A DNA stretch of 5,378 nucleotides from Zoogloeaceae bacterium (GTDB taxonomy: Bacteria > Pseudomonadota > Gammaproteobacteria > Burkholderiales > Rhodocyclaceae): positions 1-5,378 of the forward strand of contig JAISSL010000063.1 in assembly GCA_031273145.1 (NCBI GenBank), read 5' to 3'. The notes below the pieces were generated by a model. That model saw only the letters and a program-made list of their open reading frames with translations, was not told where the DNA came from and searched no databases. This document shows, piece by piece, positions 3,361-5,378 of the stretch (position 1 is its first letter; every line of letters begins with the position of its first letter). Position numbers and translations under genes: made by a program.

Positions 3361-3803
3361 GTGCCGATATCCAAATGATTCTATCGCGCCTGGAAGGTGT
3401 GAAAGAGGTTGGGGGATCGGCATGGACGGCGCTATGCCCTGCCCATGCTGACCGCACTCCGTCCCTGAAAGTAACGCTGTTTGATAGCGGGAAGATAGGC
3501 GTCATATGCCGCGCCGGTTGCGCCTTCCATGAAATTGCGGATGCTATGGGCTTAACGGAATCCGCTTTCTTCCCAACAGACAGGCGCAAGCTACGCCCGA
3601 AAGCCGGGTATTTACCGGCAAGCGCCATGCTTCGCGTGTTGGGAGACGACATCATTTTTGTGGCGTCCGTCTTGAGAACGTTATCTGCCGCCCATGAAGC
3701 CCTAGGCAGAGATTCGCCACTGACTGAGTGGGATGTAGAGCGATTTTATGAGTGTGCGGAAAATTTTGCGCTCGCTCAAAGGGTTTGCGGGGTGGCGCCA
3801 TGA
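3357..3803 (+). CDS. CHC2-type zinc-finger primase-like protein, short form (148 aa)
   Basis: Residues 27-55 carry C27-P-A-H30 and C51-R-A-G-C55, with the typical context CPAHADRTPSLKV and ICRAGCAFHEIADAMGL. This is the zinc-binding module found at the N-terminus of bacterial and phage primases. In primases the module helps recognise template DNA, but here no TOPRIM or polymerase domain follows. After residue 75 there is only a helical region of about 70 residues with two more cysteines (C133, C144). It is therefore either a stand-alone zinc-finger partner of the next gene's ATPase or a divergent small priming factor. ATG 3357 is preferred over the upstream in-frame ATG 3264 because GGAAGGGG lies 6 nt upstream and the start overlaps the preceding stop. 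Its own stop overlaps the next start as ATGA. Confidence 0.88.
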   Translation: MSADIQMILSRLEGVKEVGGSAWTALCPAHADRTPSLKVTLFDSGKIGVICRAGCAFHEIADAMGLTESAFFPTDRRKLRPKAGYLPASAMLRVLGDDIIFVASVLRTLSAAHEALGRDSPLTEWDVERFYECAENFALAQRVCGVAP

Positions 3804-5179
3804 GCATAATCAGTGAAAACCGCGCCGCGCTAGAGCGGGCAAAGCAGGAAGTACGCGCCTTTACTGCATCATCCCCGGCAAACGGTCATAAAGGCCGTCT
3901 GTCCACCTCAAGCGATTCTGGAACGCAGATAGCCGTCCCTGCATCGAATCGCGCCCTAAGCGCCGTTCCTGCCCCTTCGCCGGGGCAGGACGTGGTTATC
4001 TTGACATCCACTGCTAAAATCAAACCAGAAGCAATTGACTGGTTATGGGAAGGTTGGTTGGCCAAGGGTAAGGCGCATATCTTGGCAGGTGAAGCAGGAA
4101 CCGGCAAAACAACCATAGCCCTATCCCTTGCGGCGATTCTGTCGCGTGGCGGCCTGTGGCCTGATGGTACGGGCGCAAAGCCGGGGAACATTGTCATTTG
4201 GAGCGGGGAAGACGATCCGGCTGACACCATCGTTCCTCGGCTCATTGCGGCAGGCGCGGATCGGGCGCGTATCTTCTGCGTTACCGGCGTGGTTGTAAAG
4301 GGTAAGCGATGCTTCTTTGATCCAGCTTCTGATACTGACCTGCTACGCGAAAAGCTGGTTGGCAAACCGGTTGACCTGATAATTGTTGACCCGATTGTCT
4401 CTGCCATATCTGGCGATGCACACAAGGGGAACGATGTAAGGCGCGGTTTGCAACCGCTTGTTGACCTTGGTCAAGAGCTAGGAGCCGCCATTTTGGGCAT
4501 TACACACTTTTCCAAAGGCACTCAGGGGAAGAACCCCACCGATCGCGTAACTGGGAGTGTTGCTTTCGCCGCCCTTGCGCGGATTGTTCTGGTAGCTGCC
4601 AAGCGCACAGACGCACAGGAAGGCGAATCTACCCGCATTCTGTGCCGGTCTAAAGCCAATATCACTCAGGATGATGGCGGTTTTGGCTATGACCTAACCC
4701 TTGTGAACATTGGAAACGACATCATCGTATCCCGTGTTGCCTGGGGGGAACGGATAGAGGGAACCGCAAGGGAAATTCTGGATGCTGCCGAGGGTAGCAG
4801 TGACTATGGCGAAGCTGGCCACGAGGCGCGTGATTTTCTGATTGACCTGCTATCCGATGGTGAAAAACCGGCGGCGGAAATCTTCGCTTTTGCGAAAAAA
4901 AACGGGATAACCGAGCGCACACTTAACCGCGCAAAAAAGGACATTCGCATCATGAGCAAAAGGGAAGGGAAAATATGGTTTTGGCATTTACCCGCATCCA
5001 GAATCAAGTCAACATTGCCAATGTTTCCCCTTACAAACATTGGCAACCTTGAAGATGAAAACACCCCTCAAACCCGCGCTGTTACTGGATTTGGTCAAGA
5101 TTGCCAATCTTCTGCCGAAAACATTGGCAATCTTGAAAACCCCGACCAAAAAACCGACTGGATAGAGGTGGAAATATGA
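3800..5179 (+). CDS. RepA-like AAA_25/RecA-fold replicative helicase ATPase (459 aa)
   Basis: After a Ser/Ala/Pro-rich linker (about 20-65) the protein has a RecA-type ATPase core: Walker A GEAGTGKT (97-104), WSGEDDPADTIVPRL (134-148), Walker B VDLIIVDP (191-198, Asp197) and ITHFSKG (234-240), where the His/Lys/Gly cluster resembles the RepA helicase family of RSF1010. The family forms hexameric rings that unwind DNA at plasmid and phage origins. Residues about 345-398 look like a winged-helix domain (AAEIFAFAKKNGITERTLNR, 358-377). The last ~60 residues are low in predicted structure and are encoded by the repeat region at 5009-5137. Start ATG 3800 overlaps the previous TGA as ATGA, with a modest GGGGTGG upstream; the frame is open back to 3752 but that lies within the previous gene. 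Length is larger than RSF1010 RepA (279 aa) because of the added ends. Confidence 0.92.
   Translation: MSIISENRAALERAKQEVRAFTASSPANGHKGRLSTSSDSGTQIAVPASNRALSAVPAPSPGQDVVILTSTAKIKPEAIDWLWEGWLAKGKAHILAGEAGTGKTTIALSLAAILSRGGLWPDGTGAKPGNIVIWSGEDDPADTIVPRLIAAGADRARIFCVTGVVVKGKRCFFDPASDTDLLREKLVGKPVDLIIVDPIVSAISGDAHKGNDVRRGLQPLVDLGQELGAAILGITHFSKGTQGKNPTDRVTGSVAFAALARIVLVAAKRTDAQEGESTRILCRSKANITQDDGGFGYDLTLVNIGNDIIVSRVAWGERIEGTAREILDAAEGSSDYGEAGHEARDFLIDLLSDGEKPAAEIFAFAKKNGITERTLNRAKKDIRIMSKREGKIWFWHLPASRIKSTLPMFPLTNIGNLEDENTPQTRAVTGFGQDCQSSAENIGNLENPDQKTDWIEVEI
5009..5137. repeat. Four ~18-bp repeats in alternating orientation (iteron/origin candidate) inside the helicase gene
   Basis: Consensus AACATTGGCAATCTTGAA. 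Forward copies lie at 5036-5053 and 5120-5137 (17 of 18 identical, 84 bp apart). Reverse copies lie at 5009-5027 and 5094-5112. Each reverse/forward pair can form a perfect 12-bp stem: 5015-5026 with 5035-5046 (8-nt loop) and 5097-5108 with 5123-5134 (14-nt loop). Forward copies encode NIGNLE; the reverse copies encode unrelated residues and use different frames relative to each other. The conservation is therefore at DNA or RNA level, not protein level. They are likely binding sites for a replication protein or single-strand initiation hairpins. Confidence 0.75.
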
Positions 5180-5378
5180 CAACTCCATTGCTTCTTGAAG
5201 CCCAAAAAGACGGCGTAAATATCACTCTGTCATCATCTGGCGGATTGAAAATTTCTGGTCAACCGGATGCTGTCAAAAAATGGACTCCTACCATCGCAGA
5301 CAGAAAAGAGGAAGTGTTGGCCTTCATTCGTGAGCATCGCGCCGCTGTCTGGCGTGTCGCGTTACCAGACAGGGAGAT
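5176..5378 (+). CDS. TubC_N-like small protein, 3' end beyond window
   Basis: ATG 5176 overlaps the helicase stop as ATGA, with AGAGGTGG (5164-5171) 4 nt upstream. The 67 visible codons read as a short N-terminal helix (LLLEAQKDGVNI), a strand-turn-strand (ITLSSSGGLKISG) and a helix ending IADRKEEVLAFIREHRAAVW. This is the pattern of the TubC N-terminal docking domain family: leading LL.E....GV.....G.L.I, then a closing helix of the type R.E.L.FIREH.A. The domain was named from polyketide/peptide synthetase docking, but small proteins with this fold are common beside replication genes in plasmids and integrated elements, where their role is unknown. It is probably a partner of the helicase or primase-like protein; that is inference. 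Confidence 0.8.
   Translation, partial: MTTPLLLEAQKDGVNITLSSSGGLKISGQPDAVKKWTPTIADRKEEVLAFIREHRAAVWRVALPDRE

Noticed and set aside
3752..3799. Upstream ATG extending the helicase by 16 residues
   Set aside because: It lies well inside the preceding gene without a ribosome binding site; ATGA at 3800 is the more natural start.
4981..5160. CRISPR array
   Set aside because: There are four short repeats in alternating orientation within a coding frame, with irregular spacing; this is not CRISPR structure.

Overview
The window covers one end of an integrated mobile element next to a chromosomal gene, in a Gram-negative bacterium that is probably a proteobacterium. Evidence for this assignment is the first ~275 bases, which encode on the minus strand the N-terminus of a YbaL/RosB-type CPA2 cation:proton antiporter, together with a near-consensus sigma-70 promoter and strong AGGAG-type ribosome binding sites. 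I cannot fix the genus. No integrase gene lies in the window, so the element presumably continues to the right.

Layout. (1) 1-275, minus: antiporter, truncated by the window edge. (2) 276-686: no convincing protein gene but dense regulatory structure. It holds a 12-bp-spaced CCGCCA repeat inside an inverted repeat (candidate element end), an operator-like palindrome, two overlapping divergent promoters sharing another palindrome, a 5' hairpin, an early intrinsic terminator and a 72-nt foldable RNA. A loop of that RNA is complementary to the upstream leader and to the Shine-Dalgarno sequence of the first gene. This architecture closely resembles the CI-RNA immunity leader of satellite phage P4. 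(3) 687-1944: three plus-strand genes of unknown function, with a large hairpin plus T-run before the third. (4) 1945-2074: a perfect 18-bp palindrome within a larger inverted repeat, then a second terminator-like hairpin. (5) 2075-3124: an AlpA-like helix-turn-helix gene and two overlapping unknown genes, ending at a textbook terminator (3142-3172). (6) 3121-5378: a possible 79-aa coupled ORF running across that terminator, a short CHC2 zinc-finger primase-like protein, a RepA/AAA_25 hexameric helicase-like ATPase, and the start of a TubC_N-like small protein. All junctions in this last block are ATGA/GTGA overlaps.

Working model (inference). This is a P4-like satellite or integrative element. 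Transcription starts at ~485 and is gated by premature termination and a leader-encoded antisense RNA. Further terminator hairpins at 1271, 2033 and 3142 give stepwise control before the replication genes are reached. The last ~130 bases of the helicase gene carry four copies of an ~18-bp sequence in alternating orientation, forming two perfect 12-bp stems. The amino acids encoded by the two orientations are unrelated, so these look like DNA-level sites, such as an origin or initiator-binding sites embedded in the gene.
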